A stretch of DNA of 64,000 nt from Albula goreensis (lineage: Eukaryota; Chordata; Actinopteri; Albuliformes; Albulidae), in assembly GCA_022829145.1 (NCBI GenBank), contig CM040753.1:9278384-9342383 (forward strand), read 5' to 3'. The translations under genes and the position numbers were made by a program. Of this stretch, positions 37,931 through 51,149 are shown piece by piece. The notes below the pieces were generated by a model that had not been told where the DNA came from, ran no database searches, and saw nothing but the letters and a program-made list of their open reading frames with translations. The stretch's first letter is position 1, and each line of letters opens with the position of its first letter.

Positions 37931-39018
37931 TTTGTCCAATTGGTGTGTACAGACATATTTTACACCATACCCAGTTATGTGCCTGTATCAGAAAACTGGG
38001 CATGTTTCCGGTGTAATACAGAAAATGATAGAGCTGACTAAAAAGTTGAGGGTCTGTCCATCTGCTTGGTTTTTGTTCAGTTGAAATTAACTCTGAAATA
38101 CCAAATAGAAAAACTGACATTATCTCAGTAAAATTGTCCCTTCAAGAGTAAACTATAAAATGATGATGCTAAAATACCATAAATATATCTAAGGTGTCAA
38201 AGTAGGATGTCTTTCCTTGCATGTCTAACACAATGTTATATTGCATTATACTGTTACTATATTATATTACATGACATCTCGCTGGATGGCTTTAGTGATT
38301 TTATCGCCTGTCGTACTTTTCCATTTCATTTAATGTTGTACATACCACAGTTTGCACCTCACTGTACTGCACTCTGTGAAATCCCCTGTGACAATGCCTT
38401 CACTGAGTACTAAACTGAGTGAAATTTGCTTGACTGATTAATTGATTGATATTGTGCAGCTTTAGTGAGATTCTGCTCTAAAGCTATGGCTGCCTCAGGA
38501 TGTACTGTATGTGGAAGCAGTACTGGAAAGATCTGATATGATAGAGCCCATACATAAAAGTTAAGGGTTTAACCACCCTTGCAGACCAGAGGCTGCAGAA
38601 TAGCTGGGGCCTGCTGGTGTGCAATGGCAGTGTCTTTTATTTGTATTTTAAAAAATCTAGGTAAGAAATGTAATATAAAGCCTGTCTGTACAGGACCATG
38701 TTAATTCCCATCTTGACACAAATCAAAATTGTTATTAATGATTGAAGGAGGTGTTTTAAATATATGTTGGGAAGATGAAAAGCACTGAATCAAAAAGTAT
38801 TTCTAGAAAGTAATTCTTGGCAATGGGTATATCGTGCACAGTTCATGAATGTTAATCATATAATCAGAGTCCTATAAAGTTACAGAGTTGCCTGGCCTGG
38901 GGAGACATTATAATGAAAATTATGACTGATAACTCTTTCAAATATGCCCTAAAATTAGCCCAGAGATGTGATGCATTGATCCCTGGAGTTGTGTTTTTGC
39001 CGTTAGTAAAATGACCGT

Positions 39019-39032
39019 CTGCCCTCTAGTCG
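39019..39032 (-). promoter_or_regulatory. Possible CTCF site, reverse orientation
   Basis: On the minus strand the sequence reads CGACTAGAGGGCAG, matching the CTCF core (CCASYAGRKGGCRS) at 13 of 14 positions. It faces the forward match at 16,331. Occupancy is unproven. Confidence 0.35.
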
Positions 39033-40494
39033 CAAGTGCCAGTTTTTTTTTTTTTTTTAAATCATTTGATTTTTATAAGATATCAGACTTCATTCTACCC
39101 TGAGGAGAATAGTTTTAGGAGGAATTTGTCACTGCGCTAATTTTACTCAGTTAGCACAATGAACTGAAATGAAACTTTCTCCTTATTAAAATAAGCTGGC
39201 ACTGTGAATACGACATAAAACTTGGTTCCTGACTATTCAATACTGCACAGTAGATAAAATGATGATATTTATTTTATGTCATATGAAAAATACAATATGG
39301 TGATATTTCAGAATCCTTTCTGAGATCACCCAGGTGGCTCACGGAGTCATGGTGCTCATCCATAGTGCAGACATGAGTCATATGACTGCCTGTTTGTGTG
39401 CCAGCCATGCCATTGGCAGCCACAGCCAGAAATCTCATTGGCACAGCCTTAGCAGGGAAAGACTGGGCTTTTGTAGGAGGAGACCTTTCCAGTGGCCACA
39501 CCAGCCTCGCCAGGAACCAGCTATCATGTGAACACAGCATGTGTTGACTTTGTGTTCCTCCAACAGCAGGTGAGCTACCTTTCGCTGAAAACAATACATC
39601 TCTTTTTAATATTTTTGGCTAAAAATGATGCACTTCACATCCTTATATGCCCAAATGAATCATGCCACTTTCTGTCTGTCCTGTGATTGGATAGCAGGAG
39701 TGGATTTTATTGGTTTTATTGGTGTTGCCTGCATAGTTTCAAGAGAAGATGCAGAGGAGGATTGGGAAGAAAAGCCAAATAAGATTTTTATACCTCTATT
39801 GTGTGACTGTGAGAGGTGGTATTTGAACTCTGGTTGTTTACATAAGCCCAGTTGGTACAGAAGTGACTGTCTTTATGGAGTGATGGTCTGTGAGCACTGC
39901 AGCCATGGCAGTTCTTCTCTTCATTCAATTTAATTTAAAGGTGCTTCTCTGGCATGACATACACTGTGCTGCTACAGCAAATGTAACAAATAACAACAAC
40001 ATTGGACAAAACAATTCCATTAAAATCCAACAAACAGCTTAATAAAAACATGTAACAAATGCTACTTAGTGACATTGTAAAGATGTCCTTGTAAAAATGC
40101 CATAGAAATAAAATTTAATTCTGGTGAGTATGGCTGTGTGTCCTTCAACCCACAAAACAGGCTACTTTTCTATGTTGATAAGTATGCAAATATTTGTAAA
40201 TGTAATTTTTATTCTTTCAAATGGAAAATGTGTTTATATTTATTGCAGTGTAGGAGGATGCATGTCTGTCAAAACCTCATCTATCTCAGAGATCACATGA
40301 CCTTGCTTGCCTGAGGCTCCAGGTTTGTTAGCGCCACCGTGTTTTGATGGGTTGTGATCATTTATTCTGAATCTGGTATGGATAGCCATGCTTTTTGCTT
40401 TAACTGTGAAGATATTCATCCAATTTGTCTTCTCTTTTTGGCATACTGTGCCAATTTAGTTTGTTTTTTTCTCGCTATCTCCCTGCTTTCACGC

Positions 40495-40521
40495 TCTCCC
40501 TCCCTCCCTCCCTCCCTCCCT
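40495..40521. repeat. (CTCC)n tetranucleotide tract
   Basis: About six CCCT/CTCC units within a longer pyrimidine-only stretch. Confidence 0.9.
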
Positions 40522-40949
40522 CTCCCCTGTCTCTGGGCGACCCAATGACTGCCTTATGCCAAGCTGCAGTTGACAAGAGCAGCTTAAAGCACTTTGAGGT
40601 TATTAAGTTTTCACTCAAAGAGTAATTATAGTGTCTTTTGTGTACATGTCATTTTTCACCAGGTTCTACTGCTAATCTCTGTGGAAAAATAAATGCAATC
40701 ATTACTCTCTGGGCCTCAATGGCCACCTGCCAGTTCTCCCAATGATACGCAACCTGCTAATCCCCCCATGGTTTCCTATGGCAAATCCATACGGCATTGT
40801 GTTCGAGTGACCATGCTATGCTGCAAATCTATAGAATACACGATATATAAACCTTTGAATACATTATTCAAAATGCAGCCTCCAGACTTTCAATACATGC
40901 CAAAAATCCCATGTTACCTCAGTCTTGTCTTGGCATCCCTTCCTTGACT

Positions 40950-41235
40950 ACCAGCAGTGGGCATAGTTGATTTGCAGATTCTTTTAATGACATATAGGGT
41001 CAAACAGTGCAGCCCCAGAATATATCTTTGAGTTACTGACCACATCAGCTTCTGGAGGACAGGCCAGATTCTGTTCTCAAGGCTCTCTGTGTGTCTCAAA
41101 AACCTGTCCAAAAATGTGTGACTTTTTCTGTGCAAGGTTTCAAATGATGGAAAACTCTGCCTGACAGGGCTGGAGGACAGACAGTCTTCAAAATAAATTT
41201 ACTCTTAATGACACTTCTTTTTAAACTGTAATATT
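40950..41235 (+). pseudogene. LINE 3' end fragment (L2/CR1-like reverse-transcriptase tail)
   Basis: The plus strand from 40,966 encodes VDLQILLMTYRV and then PRIYL. This matches the 'I.FKILLLTYKAL.G.AP.YL' block near the C terminus of L2/CR1/Rex-type LINE polymerases. Further on, DRQSSK and FKIN-like scraps sit where the family has the 'SLP.FK..LKTYLF' ending. Several stops and frame changes show it is dead. The sequence after about 41,220 may be its 3' UTR. Confidence 0.55.
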
Positions 41236-42121
41236 AAATGTCCTTATTTTTCTCAACCCAGTTTACAGATATGCCTTTATTATCTTACTGTACACCATTT
41301 GTTATTGTTTCTTTGTTTTTGTGTTTTTTTTTTAAATCATAATGTGCCTTTCATTTTAATTGTATTGTTTAACTGAGCACATTGTTGTATTCCACCTGAA
41401 CCTGTAACCTGATTCTTATTCTTATCCATCTTAAGGTAACAGCACTCATGAATACAACAGCAGCTAACCTAGCCCTATGGGCTGCCCTTTGGCTCTTATT
41501 CATGATTACCAGAAACAATATTCCCCATCTGGATGTAAGACTTTTAAATAAATCAGTTCTCAAAAATTCAGTGTTAATAAATTTATGTATAAGTGTAGGC
41601 AAATGTCATGTCATGTAAAGGTGGCAAGATTACATGCATACAGCATTTGCTACTGATGTTTTTGTTATGTCTTTTTTCTCCACATTTCTGTGTATTTATT
41701 TTAACTGAGGCATGGATGATGATGTGGAGAACAGTCCATTTCCATGATGTTTTTGCAGATCATTTATTCTCAAGGAAAAGCATTTCTCCTCTTATGGTGC
41801 TTTTAACCCCCTGCTTTGGAGTAGTGATGCAAAACTCAGGCCATCTGTATCCTGGCAGTGATGACTGCACAGGCCAGGGCTGCCTGCAAGTTTCTTCTTT
41901 AGCGTTGGTGCTCCAGATTAGCACCCTAGTATTGGTCTTCCCTTGGGGAACTGAAGAAGCTTTGAAATCTCAAATGAGGAGTAAGAAGCAGCTCTGGCTG
42001 TAATCCTCTTATCTGTAATACATCTGTCTTTCTCTTTCCCCCATGCCAGCCGGACAATGAGGTTATATCTGACTCTGTCCTGGAAAATGGAGCTTGCTGC
42101 CTGTCAGCCTGACTCACCAAC

Positions 42122-42125
<4 letters not shown>
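41236..42125. other. Unique non-coding stretch
   Basis: No established gene. A good-looking splice acceptor (pyrimidine tract then CATGCCAG, 42,024-42,049) is followed by 20 open codons and a stop at about 42,112. Whether it is used is unknown. A 131-codon plus frame at 41,608-42,003 has no domain. Confidence 0.4.

Positions 42126-42210
<85 letters not shown>
42126..42210. repeat. (GT)n microsatellite, about 85 bp
   Basis: A GT run with a single GC step at about 42,178, trailing into TTTG-containing degenerate GT. Val/Cys and His/Thr frames here are artefacts. Confidence 0.97.
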
Positions 42211-42213
<3 letters not shown>

Positions 42214-43629
42214 TGTTTGTTTGTGTGAGATAGAGACTGCATGTGTGTTTGAGTATGTGTATGTGTGTAAAGACAGTGTAAATATAGTCTGCATGAACAT
42301 GCATGAGTGAGCATGTGTGTTTGTTTTCCTGCTTTAAAGTCTCTCCCCAAAGCATTGGCTTGACCCTTTGGCTGTCCACTCACATCAGACTTACCAGAGA
42401 TGCTCACCTAGGGGGTGTCAGCAGTCGGCTTGTTTCAGTAACACTCGCTCTTTATTTCTGCAGAATATACTGTAAAATAACCTCTCAGCTGACACATAAC
42501 AGTCTTCTAACATCACAGTGATGGTATATTGAAGTCAGGCAATGGAAACTCATGTTCAGTATTTTGCTGAGACAGTAAGAGGGAAATGCATGCAGAAACC
42601 AATTTCCACATTTCACATAAAGATGGAGCAGTCTTAATACCCAAGAGTGGCATGACTATTTTATCCTTGAGTGAACTCATAATCATCAGATATCAATTAA
42701 TTTTTTAAAAACTTTTTTTAGTACAAAGCATTGTGCTAAGATTTTTCCCCCATACAACCTTTCCAATGAAAGATCAGGTGTGTATTGCTACGGGCTAGGT
42801 TAAAACGTAGCACACACATAGATACACATTGTATTTTTTTCCTTTTCAATGAAGACAATAGATTAGACGAATTCAGGCTGACATATATTCCACACATTAT
42901 GAAGTTTTCACAGCAGCAAAATTCATTCATCTTTGCAATCTATGCGTTTCTAAAGAAGGGATAATAAATCACACAGAAATGTCAATTTTTTCCCACAGTA
43001 CACGTGAAACTCCCAGAAGAAATGATATGTGATACGTATGCCTCCTGCAAGCTACCCAGGGGTCCATATGCAGCATAAAAATAGAAATTAATTATCAAAG
43101 ATATGATTTCTTTGGGAAAACATATCCCTTTACTGTATCAGACTGAAAGCTTGATAAGATTGCTATTCCTTAGCATTGTCTATTTCGAGAGTCTCTAGAG
43201 ACCAGCATATGGTGCCAACACAGTGCGGATGACACTGCCTCATTTTTTAGCTCAGTGCATTTCCTTCTCTCTCAGAAAAAAAAAATATTTTTTTTAATAT
43301 CATATTGCCAATTTCTCTTTGTCTGGATCCTTCCCTTATGACTATCTGTGACTGCTATATCCTTGATTTAAATCTAATGTATTGTAAAATATATCTGAAA
43401 CCATAGGTCCTTAATTGAAAAATAACTTCTGAAAAGTGCAGCATGACCTTTGTGGGTTTTCTTAATGTTCCCAGAGTATTTATTTTCAGTTATGAATTCA
43501 ATGAATTCAGAGTAAATACCTGTACATTAAAACATTAATAAGCTTTCACTTCACAGTTTTACACTCCTAAATAAATTACTTTGGAATTGTCTTTTTGTGG
43601 AAGCTCAAAACATTTTTTTCCTAAAATAC
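42211..43629. other. Unique AT-rich non-coding stretch
   Basis: Nothing was recognised. Confidence 0.45.
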
Positions 43630-43647
43630 TTTTTTTTTTTTTTTTTT
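43630..43647. repeat. Poly(T) tract, 18 bp
   Basis: An uninterrupted T run. It could be the tail of a minus-strand retroposon, but none was recognised to its right. Confidence 0.88.
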
Positions 43648-44199
43648 GAACAATAGTTCTCAGTGTTGTGAGAGAGACAGAGGTACAGCATAAGATTAGA
43701 GAGCGGTACCCAGACAGGGCCTGCCTAGAGGCCTGTACTGCTACCCCCTCGGCTGTGCTGAGACTGCAGACGGAACAAGGGCCTCACACTCCCACAGAGA
43801 CTGGAAATCAACATTGGGCTCAGGGAACAACATTAAAAAAAAAAGATGTGAATCTTTTAGCAGACTAGCTGTTTCTGTCAGACTGCTACATCTTCTTAGT
43901 TCAAGTAAAGGCAACTCCTGGGAAACGTGGGATGCTCTTTTTAGGAGCTTAATTACCATTGGGGACTCATCCAAGAGCTCAGTCCTGCCCCTACCATAGC
44001 TGAAGTTCTGTGGCTGAGGAAATTGTATTGAAATAATAATAATATACTCTAGAGCATGATGGTATGTATCCTAATTTTAGGCTTTATTTATGATGCAAAT
44101 GGACAAAATAAGGCCTGCAGTCCTCTAATTATCATTTGTCGTGGGTTATTCAGTAGCTGCAATGCAAGATAACGTTAAAAACCCCACAGAACGTTGTAG
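43648..44199. other. Unique non-coding stretch
   Basis: No gene or transposon was recognised. An A10 run lies at about 43,835. Confidence 0.4.
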
Positions 44200-44520
44200 A
44201 GAATGTGCAGTGTGTAAACTAACAGAGCGGCAGACTGGATGAGCACCTCTGGAGAGCTGAACTTCATAAAGTTTTCACATAATTATACGCTGGAGAAAGA
44301 GCTACACAGCACCGTGTAATCTGAAATCATACCAGGCTTCAGGTGCGCCCATGTATTATAAATGGCAGCTGCATGTTCGCGTGCCACCCCGATGCGTCTC
44401 GCCTTGATGATGCGGGAGTGCTGTGGCGCAGAGGCGAGCGAGGGCTTCGGGCCGCAGTGATTAATATGATACATGGTGTCTGTGCACAGGTGCGGCACCT
44501 CACTGGATGATGATAAATAG
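44200..44520. promoter_or_regulatory. CpG-dense candidate regulatory element
   Basis: Roughly 11 CpGs fall between 44,375 and 44,458, far above the surroundings. Examples are GTTCGCGTGCC, GATGCGTCTCGCC, GGCGCAGAGGCGAGCGAGG and GGGCCGCAGTG. TAAT-bearing cores flank it (GATTAATATG near 44,459, CATAATTATACGC near 44,279). The block is unique, is not part of a recognised repeat and carries no credible coding frame. It is either a conserved enhancer, a small CpG-island promoter of an unannotated transcript, or an exon not detectable by frame alone. Confidence 0.38.
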
Positions 44521-45179
44521 AGGATTTCTGCCCAGTGGCTGTGATGATTATTGCATTTCTAATTCAATCCCCTGCATCATTGCTGCTCTTTCTACACAAC
44601 TTGTCTTTTTTGTGTTTTTTGCAACAAAATGGAAAATGATTTTCCCCCCTCTTTTATACAGACATGACTTCATCACTTTGTACTGGAGAGAAAGAACAAA
44701 AGATGGAAAGGACATTGTCACTGAGAATCCACAAAATGAGGTCTTTTATAGACTATTCACCTCAAGAGACATTTCTCTCCTCTGTTAAAGACTTTCATGA
44801 TCTCCACTGTGAAGGTCACATTATTATTTTTTTTCTCATGTCTTTTTCAAACTCATATTTTGTTCTAGTTTTATTGTATATATGTTTTACTTTTGACTGA
44901 TGGACTTTGTCATGTTGTTTTACATGTCATATACTGCTTGGAAAAGAGATTTTGATCTCTGTGGGATTTTCCTGAAAATTATAAATTGCTAAATTCATAA
45001 ATATCTTCCTTTTGTTTTTTTGGAACAATTCATTATAAAGTATGAACAGTTCAACAGTATAAACAATGGTGCAGTCTGATGTACTGTATTTATTTGAAAT
45101 TACCCAAGATAGTAAAACACAGCTATGTGACTCAGAGTGTTTGAGGACACAGGTTTGAGGAGTGTAAGCAGTTGCATTC
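44521..45179. other. Unique AT-rich non-coding stretch
   Basis: No gene was recognised. Confidence 0.45.
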
Positions 45180-45300
45180 ATTGCAATTAACACATCCAGT
45201 TGGTGCAGAATGCAGCCCAGCGGGAGTGAGAGCAACAATGCATTACAGCATTTCCTGGGTGAACTGTCTCCACTTCTTCAATTTAAACACACTTGGAGAG
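45180..45300 (+). pseudogene. Small LINE reverse-transcriptase scrap
   Basis: From 45,197 the plus strand reads QLVQNAAQR, matching the 'LQLVQNAAAR' motif that precedes 'HITPVL..LHWLPV' in L2/CR1-type LINE polymerases. After it, TGAACTGTCTCCACTTCTTC sits where the LHWLPV motif would be, but out of frame. The preserved part is very short. Confidence 0.45.
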
Positions 45301-45569
45301 GATTTGCCCGGAGCCAGTGCAGCAGCCATCCCCCTGTTACAGCGCTATGGACCATGTCCACAGAGTCCCTCGCCCTCGCTTTTTCACAGGGTTTGGTATC
45401 AAAGATCATTTCAGACTCAGAGCACAGATGGGAGCATTCATTAAGTGTCTCTACACTGTCACTTAAGTGCAGATTCACTCCAGAATGTGGAGCTGTTTTG
45501 CTGGGGCTATTTTTGTATTTTGGCTCATGCTGCATTAACTGGAGTTAATGTACTGTGAAGCATTGTGTT
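45301..45569. other. Unique non-coding stretch
   Basis: It lies between the LINE scrap and the (GT)n tract. Overlapping 80-112 codon frames on both strands have no domain. Confidence 0.4.
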
Positions 45570-45696
<127 letters not shown>

Positions 45697-47179
45697 ACGG
45701 ATGGTGCATTTGGTGTGTTCCACATATCATGTCAAGCATCTGTCTGGTGGCACTGATGTAGAGGAACCATAATCTACATAATGTGTAATAATTGGTCCCT
45801 TGTTACATTTTTCTTAAATAATGTGTTTTTATAAACGAAAATCCATGGACAAAAATATGAATATTTATGAAGTTGCCTTTTTTAGAGGAGTTTACGAAAT
45901 GGATATTTTCTGTCATCACAATGCACAATGCACAGAACTATTCTTTGAAATTATACAAGCTGCAGATGGCATTTGAAAGTGTCATTTAAAATGATTTTTT
46001 TTAACATTGTTTACTTGCATCCAGATGTGTGTGAGCATTGTGAATTTGTGCATTTTGATTGGTCTGTGGAGAATTGCTGTTGTTTCTTGTAGCATAAGAG
46101 AATGCTCTCAAGGAAATGACACTTCAGAATGCATCTGCTTTTTTGATTTTTGATAATTAATGGGGTTTTTTGGTATTATGTAAATGTCACTTCATTTGAA
46201 GGTCCCTCTCCCCCTTCCCCTACTTTGCCATCTTAATCATTGGTCAATGAACTTCAAATGAATTTGCAACACGGCCATTATCCATGCATGCAAGATAACA
46301 TTGAAGGTCAAGTGTAATTGCTACGCTACTGTAAATGAGAAATCAAGTGCCACTCTTCAAAATGTATTTCATGAAAGTGAATGAAAAAATGTAGTCCAAC
46401 CTCTAATTCACTTAAAGTATATGGCCGTATAATTATATGCATAGTTATGGTGTATAGGATATTATACTCATATTATACTTTGTGTTCTGACTATAGGGTC
46501 AAAAAGCCCCTTTTCGTAGGAAGTGAAAGTTAAATTTCTCCAGTTGTATAATGATAAACAACACATGGAGCGAAAAACAATTTTTTTTTTATCATATAAG
46601 GGATACTGCTCCACATCACCAGCCACTTTAACCCTGCTGCACTGCTCATCACTGAAGAGAACATCTGTGTCACCTTGATCGCTCTCTCGTATTCAAAAGA
46701 GGCCGTGTAAACAGGAGGGCTGGGACCCCAGAAAGTAGAGCCATTCATAATGGAGTCCAAATGTGGCCTGTTTTCCTGGACATTTAGGCAGGACTTGGGA
46801 TAAACGCAGAGTGTATCCATCAAAGATGTCAGCACCACCTCATCTGTATTCAGTTACTTCAAGAAATATGGATGGATCTTCCCCTTATCATTACTCAATG
46901 CCTTGATTGTAGATCAATACCTAAAAGGGACATGGTGGAGAATGCATGCCGACGAGAATGACCGGCTCTGGCCTTTCTTTACAAACGTTGTCCAGTATTT
47001 TCTTCTTATTATTACTGTCCGCCTGTTTGTGAAATAATACGTTACACATAAGATATGAGTACCATAAGTTCATGTTCAAAGTAAATTAAGTTCATTAAAT
47101 CAGATCTGTATTTTGCCCTTATTAGGACATGGTAATGTATCATGTATAAGCCACTTAAGCACTGTTGTCGTGATCTTAG
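45697..47179. other. Unique AT-rich non-coding stretch
   Basis: No gene was found. The blocks near 46,170-46,340 and 46,590-46,860 have mixed composition and might be conserved non-coding DNA. The 102-codon minus frame at 46,530-46,838 has no domain. Confidence 0.4.
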
Positions 47180-47500
47180 CTATCTATTGCACTCTCATGC
47201 ACGCCTGCCTCACCCTGTATAGCTGCCCACAGCACGGCACGTTATGTGACATCCCCATAAAATGATACATACCATGCAGACTCCCTGACAGAATGCAGTT
47301 ATGAAAATTAAAATTAATGGTCTGCGCTCTCACTGTCCTCTGAGTATCTTTTTGCATAAGCTGTCTAAAGCCGCAGATTAACAAACTAAAACTGTAAATA
47401 TGATTTTGAATTAGCATAAATGAATTCCTCCACATGGCATATTTAATGAAGTTGCCCAACCACAATCTGTCAATGTTATTGGCTACCAAAATATGCTGAC
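47180..47500. promoter_or_regulatory. Candidate conserved non-coding element
   Basis: A unique block with AAAATTAAAATTAATGG, TTTGCATAAGC (an octamer-like word), AAGCCGCAGATTAAC and AATTAGCATAAATG cores, with preserved CpGs (GCACGGCACG). The 101-codon minus-strand frame across it has no domain. Confidence 0.3.
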
Positions 47501-50500
47501 AAAACCTTCAACCATGTTCAGATATGGCAGTAAGTAGTCATATTAACAAGTGAACATTGATTTTTAGTAATGATGTAATCCAATATTTGTTTTTTTGAAG
47601 TATTAATTATAATTTATTTCCATTATTTATGTATTATTTTATGCATTATTTATTATTGTTATTTATATTGTAAATCCACACATTGAACACTGCCTGAACA
47701 CAGGATGGGCCACTATGCAGCCTCAATGATGTGTTTTTTAATCCTTAAAAACACAAAGATGGAATTGTACTGTCATATGCCACAGCTGCACATTGTAAGG
47801 CATAACTGCAATATTCATCACACCTTTACTTGCGCTGTGAAATTGTGATGTGCCCATGTAAATATAAAGCAGTGTCATCGAACCACTGCTGCTGTCAGAG
47901 CCGCTTCCTCAGAGTAGCAGTCTAACGTGCAGTGAGAAGGGGAGAAGGATCTGAGTGCATAGAGAACACTCAGGGTGTCCCAGTCTGCCTTTTGTTATTC
48001 CAGATGGTGACAGTGATCCTCCTGTCCTATAACAGGGTTTTACTTGTTTCCTTTTTCGGCTCGTTTCCCCACCAAAGGGCCCATGTCATTTTGGGATGAG
48101 TGAATTGGTTTCTTTGCAGCAGAGAGGAGCTCTTTTTACATTTTATGTTGTGAAATATTTACTTAAATACATGTTAGAGTATTTAAATATACCAAAGGGG
48201 GCTATGAACAATTGTGTATTTTTATGATTGTCCAGGGGATTTTTTAAAGTAGATGGCATAAGCTATTAATACAAACATGATTGAATGGCTTTCTGTGCCT
48301 TTTTCGCAACTTTTTCAGCTACTGGAAGAGAGATCTTAGTAGGGAAAATCCAAGACTAATGGACTATGTTTTAGTATTTGTGCATATCCAGGGACTGGAG
48401 AAAGCAGAAATATAGTTAGGTACCTTAAAATATATAATTTAAAGTGAAACTTTCTTTCTATTTCCCTAAAATGTATACATATACATTATTTCTCTAATAT
48501 ATTGAAATTAAACCCATGTATTATGGATTTATTATAATTACATATCATTGTACATCAGTGGAGCTGGGGGTGTGTCGTGACAAATTCATGAAAGTCAGAT
48601 AAATGATTATCATTGGTAAACATGCACAGAATAAGATCAAACAATTCCGGAATAAGAATATTCAACTCAATTCAATAATAAATTTATATGAAAAAAAAAT
48701 GTGGTTCATGTAGTGGTTTTTTAAGATAAACAATATCAGAACATATTAATTTGGTGGCAATATGGGAAATTGTTTTGAAAAATATTTTACTCGTCAATGC
48801 AAATGTTTTGGATTTGGCCAAAATGAGATACAATGAATAGGTAACAGCCTGTCCCAGTATATTTACAGTATATGAGATGAATCAATGCATTTTTTGTATA
48901 TGTTAAGGTAAATGTGTAAAAACGGGAAATGAAGGTGGAAATACAGTCAATTATTTGTCAGGGTGCACAATGTCTATGATTACCCAGTTTTGGTCTATGC
49001 TGCTGCTTACACAGTAATGAGGATCTCAATGGTATAATTAGGTCTGCAGTAGTAACCATACATGCTGGGCACAAGTATGAGTATACATATACCATTAAAA
49101 CACTGCTCTCATGTAAAGTGGGCACATAGCTGTGCTGTTAATCTAGGTTAGAGGCTGACATTAACTTAAAATGAAGTTGTTAATCCAGTAGTTTACTTTC
49201 TCAGGAGGTGGTTATGCTGGAGTGTTCTGTATATCTGAGTATGGGCATGCCGAGGGAGCAGGGAATATCACACATACTCTTCAATATTGAGGCATCACAA
49301 TAAACTGTGAGATTTTAGTCTGGATAAAATTTTTGAGGCAGTCTTTGGGGGGGGGAAAGGTGGGCCTGTGACAGAGCAGGGAGTCGGTGAGAATATCTCT
49401 TTTCGTTGAACAGAAATATTCTTTCATTTTTCATTTTACTGTAACACATGTATTATGCAGTAGCACCCCCTCTCTGTCCACAAATCGCAACATTGATGAG
49501 AATAATTAGCTGGAAATGACTGACACATCTGTGATTCTACCAAAGCCTCTGTCATCCATTCCAACAAATTACATTCTGTAAGATTAAAAAAAAAAAGAAA
49601 AACTTTTCCCACAACCCCTGACTAAACTGTCCCGGGAGAAGAGCAGACAGTGAAACCAATTAGATCTGATACTTATGAATAGGTCATACAGCTACTGTGA
49701 TTTTACCCTTATTGCATTTCAACAAAAAAACCTCCTTCCATATTCAGCTCACTATGGTATTATATCTCCCAAGCAATCAGTACAAGAAAATAGTCTGGAA
49801 AGGATTTTACTTCATCCTCTGAAAATGGCACATAACGGGCATTTTATTGACTTTCAAAATCACACACACCAATGCAGACTTCCCAATGAGTATGAGTGAG
49901 TGCGGATCTGTATAGAATGGCAGTAGAGAAACAATTTCCCTACTATGAATTAGATGATTTTTCCTTTTATTTTTTGAATATTATGTAATTTGGTGAAAAT
50001 GACCTTGTAAATGATTTTGAAATGTATGGTCACCACTTAATAACTTTAGCTGTGCCTCATGTGACCTTTGCTTTGTTATTTAGTGGTAAACGACTCTCAA
50101 CAGATAAATGTACTTTCTGTAGCCTGTTTTAAAAGAGGTCAGTGGAATCCACTGAAACTGAAACTGCTTCTCTGTCAGTCCTCATATAAATCGGACCAAA
50201 AACTAAAAATTAAAAACAAAAAATTAAAATTAAAATCATGAAAAATCAAGGAAACAGAAAAAGGCACAGAAAGATGCAATACATGTACACCTTTGATCCA
50301 TTTCATTTGGTGTAGGTTTCTGAAATGTTTGTGTAGTCCCAAGAACTATGAAAATGATACAATGTGTGATGAATATTTTTCCATGTTTTTTCTTTGTAGT
50401 CTCATCCACCCAGTTCTGAAGATCCCACTGTCCCCGGCAACCAAAAACACACACACAAATTTAAATGAGCACATCAAAACTACAGGCATTAGACAAGTTA

Positions 50501-51149
50501 ACATTGAATTATAAAAATAAATCAAAGTTGTAATAGGGTGGGAAGGCCAAGGCATAACAAACCCCCACATCATGCACATTTCTTGCTAAAATATGTTCAA
50601 AATGTTTCCTTAAAGCTCTGGGAAATAATCAAATCCATTTCAGCCACAGACATCCAGTTAATCAAGTCACTTGCTATTACCTGTGTGGCATTAAAACAAA
50701 TCTAAAAAACAATTTTATTCCTTGCTTTTATCTGTTTCTGTATTTTCAGCAAACAATTTATATAAATTATCAAGGCATTACAACTTAAATAAAACTAATA
50801 CATTTGATTCCAGCCTGTCATGTTGATCTTCTTCCTAAAACTCGGCTGTGTCTGCCTTCTCAGGGTCAGGTTGTTTTGTGTCCCATGATGGGCTTGGGCA
50901 CAGCTGTCATTTCCCCCAAGGCACTTTGTGGCTCCTCGGGTAGCTTTCAAATGACTTGGATAGCTTTAAAATTTTGCAGAGACTTGGAGAGTGAGAAAAC
51001 CCATAGTTGTCAGATGCTCTGTCCAATATGCATGGCTCAACCCTTTTTCATATGGCTCTCTGATCACAGTGACCAGCTGCAGCTGATCATTACTGAATGA
51101 TTTACAGCCATCAGCTGAGTAATTGCCAGCAGCCAAGTTACTGTCATCT
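47501..51149. other. Unique AT-rich non-coding stretch
   Basis: No gene was found. The sequence at 47,590-47,680 is strongly AT-rich. The part from about 50,850 may already belong to the gypsy relic to the right but is not recognisable. Confidence 0.4.

Larger units (their letters stand above)
37931..40949. other. Unique non-coding stretch
   Basis: No gene was found. A T16 tract (39,043-39,058) and a CTCC-type tract (40,495-40,521) lie within it. The region near 39,800-39,870 has a tRNA B-box-like word on the minus strand (GAGTTCAAATACC) that may mark an old SINE. Confidence 0.4.

Noticed and set aside
39790-39900. Minus-strand SINE or tRNA
   Set aside because: A B-box-like word (GAGTTCAAATACC) is present, but no A box at the right distance and no cloverleaf.
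42123-42407. His/Thr and Val/Cys repeat proteins over (GT)n at 42.1 kb and 45.6 kb
   Set aside because: Dinucleotide repeats read in frame, not genes.
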